DNA from: JADZEM01 sp046328125
Lineage (GTDB): Bacteria > Chloroflexota > UBA6077 > JACCZL01
Reading direction: 5' to 3'
Assembly (NCBI GenBank): GCA_046328125.1
Contig: JAXLXF010000014.1
Span: 96,575 to 160,574, forward strand
Length of the DNA: 64,000 bases
Part shown: piece after piece, positions 25,835-34,435 of the stretch
How the letters are laid out: every line of letters starts with the position of its first letter
How positions within the stretch are numbered: the first letter of the stretch is position 1
Notes under the pieces: generated by a model
What the model saw: only the letters and a program-made list of their open reading frames with translations
What the model was told of the DNA's origin: nothing
Database searches by the model: none
Position numbers and translations under genes: made by a program

Positions 25835-26866
25835 GTGAGCAGGCTAGCACGCTTCGCACCGATCGTCGTGCTGTTCGTCATCGGTTCGATGCTCGCGCCG
25901 GCCGTCGCGCCGGCCGGGGCGTCCGTCGCGCTCGCCCAGAACGACGACGTCTGCCCCGAGCCGAACGACGAATTCCAGAAAGCGTGCAATCTCGGGCCGG
26001 CCTCACCCGCTCTGGGCTTCCTCAGTAACGGCAACGACATCGACGTCTACCGCTTCGAGGTGCTCGACTTTGGGGCGCAGGCGACGCTCCAGCTGCAGAC
26101 TGGCGGCCTGCCGTACCGCGTCTCGATCGCCAACTGGGCTGGCGACGTCGTCGCCACTTCGGTCCAGGAGGGCGACGTCCAGGTCGCGCGGCTCGCCGTC
26201 CTGCAGCCCGGCAGCTACTACGCCTTCGTGGACTCCTCGACGGGCGCGTTCGTGCCGAGCCAGCCGTACACCGTGGCCGTCAACGTGGCCTACGCCTCGG
26301 CGCCGCCGATGGTCACCACTGAGGGTGAGTTCCGGGCCAACGAAGGTGAAGACGAGAACGACGTCCGCGAAGGCGAGGATTTCATCCAGGAAGGCGGCTC
26401 GCGAACGATCCGCACCAGGCGTCCCGGCACCCATGACGCGCCAGTCGCCGCCAACTGGATGATGGCGGCGGTCGGCGAGAATTTCACGGCGACCATCGAC
26501 GCCCGGGTCATCGAGGGAAACAACGCCGGCTTCAGGATCCTGTTCGGCGGTGATGCTCAGAACCGCTACAGCGTGCTGATCGACACCACCGACAGCCAGG
26601 TCCGGCTCTCCTACGCGACACCCGAGAAGACGAACGAGATCGTCAAGGCGTTCGTCACCAAGGCGATCGTGCCTGGTAACGGCGTGAACCGGGTGACCGT
26701 GCAGTCGCTGAACGGCACGATCCGGGTCTTCATCAACGGCCAGCGCGTGATCTCAGTGGACGGCCAGAAGGTGCCGGCGGCCAACATCGGCTTCGGCATC
26801 GTCTCCTGGGAAGGGCCGGCAGCGGTCCGCTTCGACAACCTGCTGGTGACCGCCCCGGCCCGCTAG
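25835..26866 (+). CDS. Secreted protein with PPC-like and LamG/jelly-roll-like domains
   Basis: This 343-residue protein starts at GTG 25835. A signal peptide (APIVVLFVIGSMLAPAVAP, then ASVALAQ) is followed by a beta-rich domain with DIDVYRFEVLDFGAQATLQLQ and LPYRVSIANW, which fits the bacterial pre-peptidase C-terminal (PPC) type, and a C-terminal part with YSVLIDTTDSQVRLSY and IRVFINGQRV typical of LamG or 3-keto-disaccharide-hydrolase-like jelly rolls. Likely extracellular and carbohydrate- or protein-binding; no catalytic residues identified. Confidence 0.72.
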   Translation: MSRLARFAPIVVLFVIGSMLAPAVAPAGASVALAQNDDVCPEPNDEFQKACNLGPASPALGFLSNGNDIDVYRFEVLDFGAQATLQLQTGGLPYRVSIANWAGDVVATSVQEGDVQVARLAVLQPGSYYAFVDSSTGAFVPSQPYTVAVNVAYASAPPMVTTEGEFRANEGEDENDVREGEDFIQEGGSRTIRTRRPGTHDAPVAANWMMAAVGENFTATIDARVIEGNNAGFRILFGGDAQNRYSVLIDTTDSQVRLSYATPEKTNEIVKAFVTKAIVPGNGVNRVTVQSLNGTIRVFINGQRVISVDGQKVPAANIGFGIVSWEGPAAVRFDNLLVTAPAR

Positions 26867-26872
26867 CCCGGC

Positions 26873-27328
26873 CTACACGTCCGGTGGCAGGCCACCCCGC
26901 CAGCAGCGCGGGTCGGCCAGGCCCGCCACGAGGTCGTCTAGCCGTTCGAGGCTGAACCGCGAGGCCGGCACCCGGTGCACGATCGGCGGCTGGCGATACC
27001 CCATCGCCCAGCGCCACTCGACGCTGCCGGTCGCCTGGTGGAGCCAGATCTCGACGGCGTGCGAATCACTCGCGCCGCTCCGCCAGCACGCCTGAAACGC
27101 CGCCGTCCCCGGCGAGCGGAACAGGGACTGCTCGACTGCCAGATCCCCGTCCGAGGCCGCGGCCAGCTGCGCCAGCCGCTCGGGGATCTTCGCTTCGAGC
27201 TGCGCGAGCCGCGCCCGGTCGGCAGCCAGCTCCTGCTCCTCCAGCTCAGCCTCGTGGGTGGGATCGGTCGAGCGCCGCCGCTCGCTGAGGCGGCGAATCC
27301 GCTCGACCCCTCGATCCATCAGTGCCAC
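26873..27328 (-). CDS. Hypothetical protein with coiled-coil N-terminal half
   Basis: This 151-residue protein is set to begin with GTG at 27328, with GGGAGG just upstream; the open frame continues further but lacks a site. The N-terminal 65 residues are highly charged and helical (RGVERIRRLSERRRSTDPTHEAELEEQELAADRARLAQLEAKI), likely a coiled coil. The C-terminal half contains HAVEIWLHQATGSVEWRWAMGYR and is not recognised. It ends six bases from the secreted-protein stop, convergently. No function suggested. Confidence 0.6.
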   Translation of the reverse strand: MALMDRGVERIRRLSERRRSTDPTHEAELEEQELAADRARLAQLEAKIPERLAQLAAASDGDLAVEQSLFRSPGTAAFQACWRSGASDSHAVEIWLHQATGSVEWRWAMGYRQPPIVHRVPASRFSLERLDDLVAGLADPRCWRGGLPPDV

Positions 27329-27721
27329 AACGTCCTCCCATCTGTGACGCTCCCTGCGTGCTCCCCAGTGTGTGAATGAGCCAGGCGCGGCCCAGGCGAC
27401 GCCGAAACGCCCGGTCGCAGGCTCCCACACACGGACGGTCTCGTGTCTCGGTCCGACCGCCCCGCTGCGCCTGTCACAGAGCGATGACAGAGCCGCCGTG
27501 GCTCGTCGATTCGAAACGGTCGGCCTCTATGATCGCACGGAGGGGCGCCCTCTGTCGCCGCCGCGCATGTCCTGGCGCCCGCCACGCTCTGCCACCGCAC
27601 ACCCCGCCCCACCCCGGTCAGCAGACGGCGCCATGCGACGTTGAGCGAAACCCGGCGCTTGACGAAATCGTTTCTCAGTGTGGCGACAGCAGCGTACGAT
27701 TCGAGAAGGAGGGACGTCAGG
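27329..27721. other. Intergenic region without gene
   Basis: This 393-bp region has one short inverted repeat TGTCA...TGACA near 27473-27490. AAGGAGGG before 27722 belongs to the Excalibur gene. Otherwise I see nothing. Confidence 0.4.
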
Positions 27722-28009
27722 ATGAGAAGCTCGCTCGCCGCGGCATTCGCTCTCGTGCTGCTCGTCAGCTCGACGGCAGCGTTCGCACAGGAAGAATGGC
27801 ACCCCACGGACAACCCCGGACCGCAGAACGCCCCGATCTACGCCGGCCAACGCGAAGCGATCAACTGCCCTGACTTCGCCACGCAAGCCGCCGCACAGGC
27901 GATGCTCCGCGCCGACCCGAGCGACCCGTCCGAGCTGGACACCGACCGCAACGGCATCGCCTGCGAGCTCAACCCGGAGCCGCGCGATCTGGTGCCCGTC
28001 CCCCGCTGA
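27722..28009 (+). CDS. Secreted Excalibur calcium-binding domain protein
   Basis: This 95-residue protein has a signal peptide (MRSSLAAAFALVLLVSSTAAFAQ as a whole segment of about 22 residues). The mature part carries the Excalibur motif: NCPDFATQAAAQAML followed after 14 residues by DTDRNGIACEL, whose D-x-D-x-N-G-I-A-C-E pattern binds calcium and pairs the two cysteines. Start at 27722 with AAGGAGGG upstream. Likely an extracellular protein; role unknown. Confidence 0.85.
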   Translation: MRSSLAAAFALVLLVSSTAAFAQEEWHPTDNPGPQNAPIYAGQREAINCPDFATQAAAQAMLRADPSDPSELDTDRNGIACELNPEPRDLVPVPR

Positions 28010-28076
28010 CCCGCACACCACCAGCGCGCCCGGCCACCGCCTTTCTGAGGCTCCCCCACACCCTGGGAATGCGTCG

Positions 28077-28198
28077 AACGTGCCCGTGGAGCGCGGCCAT
28101 CCTGGCCGCTTCCGTGTTGGCTGTCCCCGGACTCAGGGCAGCAGCATCGCTCGTCAACAACCGGGGCGGCCAGGATGGCCGCGCTCCACGGGCACGTT
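28077..28198. repeat. Perfect 33-bp inverted repeat element (MITE-like)
   Basis: The arms 28077-28109 and 28166-28198 are exact reverse complements of each other, each starting AACGTGCCCGTGGAGCGC and containing GCGGCCATCCTGGCCGC. The 56-bp interior is unique. Relatives are at 996, 3670 and 33425. Non-coding. It lies between Excalibur and beta-mannosidase genes, convergent. Confidence 0.75.
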
Positions 28199-28232
28199 CT
28201 CGATTATCCCGAATCCCGGGAGCGTATCTGCC

Positions 28233-30809
28233 CTACCGCCAGCCCAGCGTGACCATCTCTGGCTGTAACGGATGCTGGTCGTTCGTCACGATCACCGTCC
28301 GGATCTCGCCCGGCTCGAGATCCAGGTAGTTGTCGCTGAACCGGGTCGCCTCGTCTGGTACCAGCAGGTGCACCAGCAGCAGGTAGCTGTTCGGCGGCGC
28401 CTGGAGCGTCACCTGCAGCTCGCCGTCGCCGTGCGCCGTGACGGTCATCTCCGGGGCCGCCGCCGTGCGCTTCAGATCCTTGATCGGCGCGAAGAAGTGG
28501 CGATTGGTCGGGAAGCGGTCGGCTGACGAGCGCACGACCAGATACCGCTCCGGACCCGCCTCCAGCCGCTCGGCGTCCCACCGCCCGACCCGCTGGCTGG
28601 TGTGGGCCGGCACCCGGATCGGCACCGGCTCGCCCCAGAGCGGGACGCCATCGAACTGCCCCATCTTGACCGTCGCCGTCTCCTCGACAGCCCGGTCCGT
28701 GTCGTTGGTAACCCAGAGCTCCACACCGCCGTCATCCCCGGACTTGAACGAGGCCAGGACCGGCGAGAAGACCCGCCGCAGGTAGAAGTAGCCGGCTTTC
28801 CCGAAGCTGTAATAGTCCAGCACGCTCCATGAGAGGACCGGCCAGCAGTCGTTCAACTGCCAGACCAGCGCCCCCGAGCAGTGGGGCGTCCGCCGCCGGA
28901 AGTGCTCGATCCCGAATTTCAGCCCCTCGGCCTGTGCCAGCTGGCTGAAGTCGACGTACTCCGCCAGGTCGGACGGCACCCCGGTGGTGGACTGCATCAG
29001 CATGTCGCCCTTGTCTTTCGGGGTGTCCTTGTTGTGCCAGTCCAGGGCCGGGCTGTGGTGGTACCGCTCCGCTTCCGGGATGGCACGCTTTAAGGTCTCC
29101 AGGACCGGGGCGGCGTGCATCCCGAACTCGCTCTGGAACCGGCAGCGGTCCTCGGCATAGCGCAGGTAGGTGACGCTCTCCGGCGTGAACTCGCGCCTCG
29201 GCTCCTCCCCGAAGTGGCGCGGGTACTGGCCGTGCCAGACGTCCCAGTTGTGGCGGTCGCCGTCGTCCATGCTGTTGTAGTCGTCGCCGCCGTACGGACT
29301 GCCCGGCCAGTATGGCGTCCGCCCGTCCAGCTCGGCGCAGACGCGCGGCAAGATCTCGTGGTAGAACAGCGCCCCGTACGGCGGCACCTCGGGGCGGTCC
29401 CAGTTGCGCATCTCGTGGATCCACTGGTTCTCGTTGTTGCCGCACCAGAGCGCCAGGCTCGGGTGGCTCCGCAGCCGCCGCACCTGATAGCGCGCCTCGG
29501 CCTCCACCTCGGCGTTGAAGTCCGGGTCCTCCTCGGGATAGGTGGCGCAGGCGAACATGAAGTCCTGCCAGACCAGGATGCCCAGTCGGTCGCACTCGTC
29601 ATAAAACCGGTCGTGCTCGTAGATGCCGCCGCCCCAGATCCGCAGCATCGTCATGTTGGCGTCGCGGGCCGCTTCGAGCAGGCGGGTGTACCGCTCCTCG
29701 GGAATGGCGCCGACGAACGAGTCGCACGGGATCCAGTTCGCGCCCTTGGCGAAGACCGGCACGCCGTTCAGCACGAACCGGAAGAAGCGGGTGCCCGGCT
29801 CGTCGGTATCCGGCGACTGGTCGAGCACGAGCGTCCTGATCCCGACCAGCTCGGCCCGGCGGTCCAGCTCCGTGTCACCATCCAACAGGGTCACCGTCAG
29901 CTCGTAGCGGGCCGGCTCGCCCAGGTCGTGGGTCCACCAGAGGCGCGGCTCGGCCACCCCGAAAAACTCGGTGCCGTCCAGCAGGCGTCTGGCACCGGCC
30001 TCATCCGACCCGTCGAGCGCCACCCCGTCGCCGCCAAGCGGGCGCTCGGCCACGATGGGCGCCACGTTCGGCCGCACACCGTCCGGGCCGGGCGCTGGCG
30101 CAAGGCTGATCCGCGCCCGCAACGCCGCCGTCTCGGCGAACCGCTCCGCCTCCACCCGCACCGCTACCAGCGCCCAGGAGTGGTCCGGCGCCAGCTCGAC
30201 GGTCGCGGCGTGCGTCCCCACGAGCGCAGCCCGCTTCTCTCGCCGCAGCTCGACCGGCCGCCAGATCCCGATCGTCGGCAGGCGCGGCCCCCAGTCCCAG
30301 CCGTAGCCGAACTGCGCTTTCCGCATCGGCGCCCGCTCCGGGTTGCGGCCCCAGGCGCTGTACTGCTCCTTCGGGGCATGGTCGAGCGGGCGGTCGAAGC
30401 AGACGACCAGCACGTTGGTCAGCCCGAGCCGCAGCGTGCTGCCCACGTCGAACTGCGCCGGCCGGAACATGTTGCGGTGCTTCCCCAGCTCCTGGCCGTT
30501 CAGATAGACGGTCGCGTAGGTGTCCAGGCCGTGGAACACGAGCATCAGGCGCTCGTCGTCGGCCAGCGGCTCGGCCGGCGCCACGAAGCGCACGCGGTAC
30601 CACCACTCGCGCTCCTCCATCCAGGCGCAGGCCGCCTCGTTCTGGTCGTAGTACGGGTCCGGGATCCGGCCCGCCTCGATTAGCGTCTTGTGGACGTCGC
30701 CGGGCACCTGGATCGGCAGCCAGTCGTCGTCCGCGTACGCCTCGGACCGGGCGCCAGCGTGGATGCCGTCGCCGGGCGCGAAATCGTGAAGCCGCCACTC
30801 GTCGAACAC
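28233..30809 (-). CDS. Beta-mannosidase-like glycoside hydrolase, GH2
   Basis: This 858-residue cytosolic enzyme has GH2 layout: N-terminal sugar-binding domain with GLDTYATVYLNGQELG and HRNMFRPAQF, immunoglobulin-like domain, TIM-barrel with the acid/base glutamate in LWCGNNENQWIHE and the nucleophile glutamate in FQSEFGMHAAP, and C-terminal beta-sandwich domains. The motif GYGWDWGPRLPTIGIW is typical of beta-mannosidases. It would hydrolyse terminal beta-D-mannose from mannan-derived oligosaccharides. The GTG at 30809 follows GGAGGG with good spacing and begins the family N-terminus; upstream GTG at 30854 is in the open frame but has no such site. Separate transcription unit. Confidence 0.9.
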   Translation of the reverse strand: MFDEWRLHDFAPGDGIHAGARSEAYADDDWLPIQVPGDVHKTLIEAGRIPDPYYDQNEAACAWMEEREWWYRVRFVAPAEPLADDERLMLVFHGLDTYATVYLNGQELGKHRNMFRPAQFDVGSTLRLGLTNVLVVCFDRPLDHAPKEQYSAWGRNPERAPMRKAQFGYGWDWGPRLPTIGIWRPVELRREKRAALVGTHAATVELAPDHSWALVAVRVEAERFAETAALRARISLAPAPGPDGVRPNVAPIVAERPLGGDGVALDGSDEAGARRLLDGTEFFGVAEPRLWWTHDLGEPARYELTVTLLDGDTELDRRAELVGIRTLVLDQSPDTDEPGTRFFRFVLNGVPVFAKGANWIPCDSFVGAIPEERYTRLLEAARDANMTMLRIWGGGIYEHDRFYDECDRLGILVWQDFMFACATYPEEDPDFNAEVEAEARYQVRRLRSHPSLALWCGNNENQWIHEMRNWDRPEVPPYGALFYHEILPRVCAELDGRTPYWPGSPYGGDDYNSMDDGDRHNWDVWHGQYPRHFGEEPRREFTPESVTYLRYAEDRCRFQSEFGMHAAPVLETLKRAIPEAERYHHSPALDWHNKDTPKDKGDMLMQSTTGVPSDLAEYVDFSQLAQAEGLKFGIEHFRRRTPHCSGALVWQLNDCWPVLSWSVLDYYSFGKAGYFYLRRVFSPVLASFKSGDDGGVELWVTNDTDRAVEETATVKMGQFDGVPLWGEPVPIRVPAHTSQRVGRWDAERLEAGPERYLVVRSSADRFPTNRHFFAPIKDLKRTAAAPEMTVTAHGDGELQVTLQAPPNSYLLLVHLLVPDEATRFSDNYLDLEPGEIRTVIVTNDQHPLQPEMVTLGWR

Positions 30810-30928
30810 CGCCGTACCCTCCGTGGCCGCCGGCCCAGCCGAGGCAAGCGGCACCCTGGGCCAGCCGTCCAGAACGGGTGGGGGCAGTCAGGCAGCCAGC
30901 CAACAGTCGGATTGTACCGATGCGCGCC

Positions 30929-32353
30929 TTACCTTCCCGCCACGGACGCGAACAGCGCTTCTGACAGCTCCAATTCGATGGCCTCGTGCTGGGCGATCGA
31001 CTCGACGGCCGAACGCTCCGGGGCGGCATCCTGGAGCATCGCAGACACCGCGTCGAGGTCCGCGCCCAGCGCCGCGAGCCGCACGCCGAGTGGTGGATGT
31101 GAATTCGTCGGGTGACTGAGGTGGCGCTCCTTCTCGGCGTCGAGCGTCGTCTCTGGGCCACGCTTGCGGACCAGATCGGCGAACGAGGCGCAGACGTTGT
31201 ACGGCTCGGCCCTCGCGACTCGTGCCTGACGACGGAACAGAGTCAGCGCATGGTCCCAGTGCCGGTCGAACGCCGTCAGTTTCGCCAGCGTGCTGGCGCC
31301 CGCCACGGCATCAGCCGCCTCGACGCCCACACGGTCGGCGGCCAGCTCGCGGTCGCGGCTCAACGTCGCCTCTGCCTCCGAAAAAGCGTCATAGAAGTAG
31401 TGCATGATCGCCAGCGCCGGGTAGAGCGGCAGCGTCTGGATCAGGCCACCGGCGGCCATCGCCAGCCCTTCGAGCGAGCGCCGCGTCCCCTGGAAGATCG
31501 GGTAGAAACGCCGGGTGAACCAGAGGTCATTCCCTCGGAAGTGCCCCAACTCGTGCCCGACCACGAACGCCAGCTCGCTCGGTCGGAGCACCCGGCAGAA
31601 CGGCAGCGAGAGATACAGCACGCGCCCGCTGGATCGACCGTTCAGGCACTGGACCGGCGCCTCCGTCACGAAGAACCCGGGATCGAGGCCCACGATGACG
31701 TGGCGTGGCGCCTCGATGTTTAGGTCAACGGCTAGCTTGTCCACGGTGCCCCAGAGCGCCGGCTGGCTCTCCTTCGTCAGGCCCACGCCCATGACCTCGA
31801 TCGAGGACCACTTGACGGTGCCGAGCGACGCACTCACCAGGCCAAGCACCCCGACGAGCGCAGCCAGCCCGACCGCGATAACTACGAACCCCGGTACCGG
31901 CGCGCCGGCCAGTACGAGCGCGTACAGCCCGGCCGCCACCAGCAGGCCGTTAACGGCCACCAGCACGATCAGCAGCAGGTTCGTGATCGGCAGACCGACA
32001 CTGAACGCCACCAGCAAGAGCCATCGGCTGCGACGCGCCACCAGGCCAGCCAGCCCGATGCAAGCCAGCCAGACGACGCCGACAGCGGCGCTCCCCAGCG
32101 CGATCCGGCCGACCATCCGAACGGCCATGTACTCGGTGCAGATCTCTGGCCGTCCAGCCTGCGTCCCCGAGCACACTTCCGCGAGCGGCGGTCCAGACGG
32201 GGATATCGAAGGGATCGTCGGCGCAAGGCGCCCCGTCCTGGCGACGGCGCCGGCCTGTTGGAGCTCCAGACCCGTGCTCGCCACGAGGGTGCACGCGAAC
32301 ACCACGAGCGGGATGCCCGCAACCAACGCAACCAGCCCAAGCACGCGTGCCAT
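30929..32353 (-). CDS. M48-family membrane metalloprotease
   Basis: This 474-residue integral membrane protein has four to five hydrophobic segments in its first 190 residues (VLGLVALVAGIPLVVFA, IALGSAAVGVVWLACIG, LLIVLVAVNGLLVAAG, GLAALVGVLGLVSASLG). The zinc site HELGH is at residues 267-271, with the third ligand in RELAAD. This matches Ste24/HtpX-type M48 proteases that act on membrane proteins. Full length for the Ste24-like branch. RBS GGGGAGGAG precedes the ATG at 32353. Neighbours do not suggest a substrate. Confidence 0.88.
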   Translation of the reverse strand: MARVLGLVALVAGIPLVVFACTLVASTGLELQQAGAVARTGRLAPTIPSISPSGPPLAEVCSGTQAGRPEICTEYMAVRMVGRIALGSAAVGVVWLACIGLAGLVARRSRWLLLVAFSVGLPITNLLLIVLVAVNGLLVAAGLYALVLAGAPVPGFVVIAVGLAALVGVLGLVSASLGTVKWSSIEVMGVGLTKESQPALWGTVDKLAVDLNIEAPRHVIVGLDPGFFVTEAPVQCLNGRSSGRVLYLSLPFCRVLRPSELAFVVGHELGHFRGNDLWFTRRFYPIFQGTRRSLEGLAMAAGGLIQTLPLYPALAIMHYFYDAFSEAEATLSRDRELAADRVGVEAADAVAGASTLAKLTAFDRHWDHALTLFRRQARVARAEPYNVCASFADLVRKRGPETTLDAEKERHLSHPTNSHPPLGVRLAALGADLDAVSAMLQDAAPERSAVESIAQHEAIELELSEALFASVAGR

Positions 32354-32451
32354 CGACGGCTCCTCCCCGGCCTACTACAACGCGACCGAGAGGGCACCGG
32401 TGACGCACCATTCAGGAACGAGCGCTCAGTGTCAGGTCGTAGCTCAGGCGG

Positions 32452-32958
32452 TCATTCCCAGGCCGTGAACCAGCCGGCCACATCGTCCTCCGTGACGCCG
32501 TGCTCCCGCGCCATCCTCGTCGGCGTCCCGCCAAGCCACGAGCGCCAGTGGGTCGGCGTGACGACAATCGTCACGTCGTCTGCCACGGCAAGGTGCTGGC
32601 CGTAGACGGCCTCGCCAGCATCGGTCAGGTAGCGGGCACGGGCACGGGCGTTGAGCGCGACGGCGTCGTCACCACCGACGATCTCGGCAGTGCCAGAAGC
32701 AGACGCCCAGCGGTGGCTCGTCGGCTGGCGCTGGTCCACCATCACCGTGACGCCGGGCCGCGCTCGGATGTTGCGTACCTTGTGGCTCTTCGACCCGGTC
32801 GGCAGATACAGCCGCCCGTTCTCATACAGGTACCAGATCGGCGTCAGCAACAAAGACCCGTCGCCGTTCGCCGTGCCGAGGGTCGCGGTCAGCCGCAGCC
32901 CGAGCAGCTCGACGACGGCGTCATCAGCAGAGACCGGCAGGTTGGGAGTGTCAGGCAC
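32452..32958 (-). CDS. PPOX-class (pyridoxamine 5'-phosphate oxidase-like) flavin/F420 protein
   Basis: This 168-residue protein has the split-barrel fold signature: LGTANGDGSLLLTPIWYLYENGRLYLPTGSKSHKVRNIRARP is the classic strand-loop series, with the FMN/F420 contacting T-GSKSHKVRNI, and TVMVDQ. It belongs to the PPOX family; the F420-dependent subclass (common in Chloroflexota and Actinobacteria) is a possible home. The GTG at residue 1 follows GAGG at good spacing; a TTG at 32982 extends it by eight residues. Function unknown. Confidence 0.82.
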   Translation of the reverse strand: MPDTPNLPVSADDAVVELLGLRLTATLGTANGDGSLLLTPIWYLYENGRLYLPTGSKSHKVRNIRARPGVTVMVDQRQPTSHRWASASGTAEIVGGDDAVALNARARARYLTDAGEAVYGQHLAVADDVTIVVTPTHWRSWLGGTPTRMAREHGVTEDDVAGWFTAWE

Positions 32959-33025
32959 ACGGCACCTCGCGCAGGGAGTCAAGCCTCACCTGCGCGAGTA
33001 TGCCAGCCCCGGCTCGCCCAGGCGA

Positions 33026-33280
33026 TCAGGAAGCCATGTTGACGATCGAGGCGACGAAGTTGAAGATCGAGGCGACAAAGCTCAGCAGGTCGCCGAGCAG
33101 GCGAAACACGCCGAAGACGACGCTCAGGATGTCGCCAAACACGTTCCCGGGATTCGCGGCCAGCGCCGGCGCGGACAACGTCGCGGCGTGGGCCTCGTGC
33201 GGTGTGGCGAGGATGGCGAATCCGATGACGGTAGCCAGGACGACTGCCAGGCGGGCGTAGCTCGAGAGTCGGTGCAGCAT
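33026..33280 (-). CDS. Small secreted or membrane-associated amphipathic protein
   Basis: This 84-residue protein has a signal peptide (LHRLSSYARLAVVLATVIGFA, cleavage after HEAHA-A). The mature part contains VFGDILSVVFGVFRLLGDLLSFVASIFNFVASIVN, a strongly amphipathic or hydrophobic helical run with repeated FGD/ FVASI motifs. It is most like a small peptide that inserts into or coats membranes; similarity to phenol-soluble modulin-like or gas-vesicle-like peptides is only suggestive. The ATG at 33280 has GGAGGACC at the right distance. A copy of the GCGGCC repeat lies 145 bp upstream. Confidence 0.65.
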   Translation of the reverse strand: MLHRLSSYARLAVVLATVIGFAILATPHEAHAATLSAPALAANPGNVFGDILSVVFGVFRLLGDLLSFVASIFNFVASIVNMAS

Positions 33281-33424
33281 CGTGGTCCTCCGTCCAGTCG
33301 GCGAGCGAGCTTGGTGTCGGGAAGCCGTTGCCATCCCGACGATCGTATATCGAGCGTACGCTGACGGGCGCTCGCGCGCTGTCACGACCGACACTGGCTC
33401 GCCGTTCGCTCGCCAACACCACCT

Positions 33425-33447
33425 GGGAGCGCGGCCATCCTGGCCGC
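33425..33447. repeat. Single-arm copy of the GCGGCCATCCTGGCCGC repeat
   Basis: GGGAGCGCGGCCATCCTGGCCGC matches the arm of the 28077 element (which has GTGGAGCGC). Only one arm is present. Confidence 0.6.
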
Positions 33448-33560
33448 TTCGTCCTCGCACCGGCAGCCATCATGGCATGCAGCTTGCATGATGGCGCGTC
33501 GTCATTCGCTTCATGCGTGTCCAGCCGAGGACATCAGGGCAGCATGAGGAGGTGCGAGCT

Positions 33561-33962
33561 ATGGCACAGGGCGAGGGTGCTGGCAAGACCATCGTCGTCA
33601 TCAACGACAGCCCGGAGCTGCTCGAGCTGGCCGAAATGCTGCTGCGCGAAGAGGATTACGACGTGAAAGTCGGGCTGCACGGCTCAGGCGCACTCGACCT
33701 GATTCGGGCGTCCAGGCCGGACGCGGTCGTGCTGGACATCCGCCTGCCGGACGTCTCCGGCTGGGACATCTTGCAGGCGCTCAAGCTCGATCCCCAGACC
33801 GCGTCCATTCCCATTCTGGTCTGTTCGGCGGCCGTCCAGGAGCTCCGTACGCTGGAGACTCAGCTCGCGCGGATGGGAATCGACGTGCTGATCAAACCGT
33901 TCGCTATCGACGCGCTGCTGTGCAAAGTTCGGGCGCTCGTCGAGCGATCCGAACGGTCATAA
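33561..33962 (+). CDS. Single-domain response regulator (receiver)
   Basis: This 133-residue receiver protein has the acidic pair DS in VINDSPEL, the phospho-acceptor D in VVLDIRLPDVSGWD, and the lysine in LIKPF. It lacks an output domain. RBS AGGAGGTG precedes the ATG at 33561. It likely acts in a phosphorelay or as a CheY-like partner. It is followed 87 bp on by a second receiver gene in the same direction. Confidence 0.88.
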   Translation: MAQGEGAGKTIVVINDSPELLELAEMLLREEDYDVKVGLHGSGALDLIRASRPDAVVLDIRLPDVSGWDILQALKLDPQTASIPILVCSAAVQELRTLETQLARMGIDVLIKPFAIDALLCKVRALVERSERS

Positions 33963-34048
33963 TCGCGCGCTCAGCCTGGGGTAGCAGCTGAGCGCGCCGC
34001 GCGGAGTCACCAGTCGGAGGGGGACGCGGTGCTCGTGTTCTGGTTGAC

Positions 34049-34432
34049 GTGTCACGCATCCTGATCGTCGAGGACAACCTCGACCTGCGCACGCTGCTCT
34101 ACGATGCACTGCTCGACGCAGAGCTCGAGGTCCGCGCAGCGGCAGACGGCGCCGAGGCGCTGGCCATCGCCGACGAATGGCAGCCAGACGCCATCGTGCT
34201 CGACCTGATGATGCCGAACATGGACGGCACCGCCTTCCTCCGCGAGCGCAAGGCACGACCCCAGTTGGAGCACGTCCCGGTCCTGGTCCTGACAGCCCAC
34301 CCGTACCACCATCGGCTGCTGGACGGCCTGGACGTCAACCTCGTGTTGCGCAAGCCGTACGACCTGAACGAGCTGCTCACCGCCATCGAGATCATGAGCG
34401 CCGGCGAATCCGGCCACGAGCACGCCTGCTGA
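34049..34432 (+). CDS. Single-domain response regulator (receiver)
   Basis: This 127-residue receiver starts at GTG 34049. It contains RILIVEDNLDL, phospho-acceptor D in IVLDLMMPNMDG, T/A switch region, and K in VLRKPYDLNEL. It lacks an output domain. A GGAGGGGG site lies some 30 bp upstream of the start, which is long; an alternative start was not found in frame. Together with the previous gene it gives two stand-alone receivers in tandem. Confidence 0.85.
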   Translation: MSRILIVEDNLDLRTLLYDALLDAELEVRAAADGAEALAIADEWQPDAIVLDLMMPNMDGTAFLRERKARPQLEHVPVLVLTAHPYHHRLLDGLDVNLVLRKPYDLNELLTAIEIMSAGESGHEHAC

Positions 34433-34435
34433 CGA

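Noticed and set aside
31505..31530. A GTGAACCAGAGGT sequence resembling the operator half-sites inside the M48 gene
   Set aside because: It is coding sequence and lacks the 11-bp-phased TTGC units.
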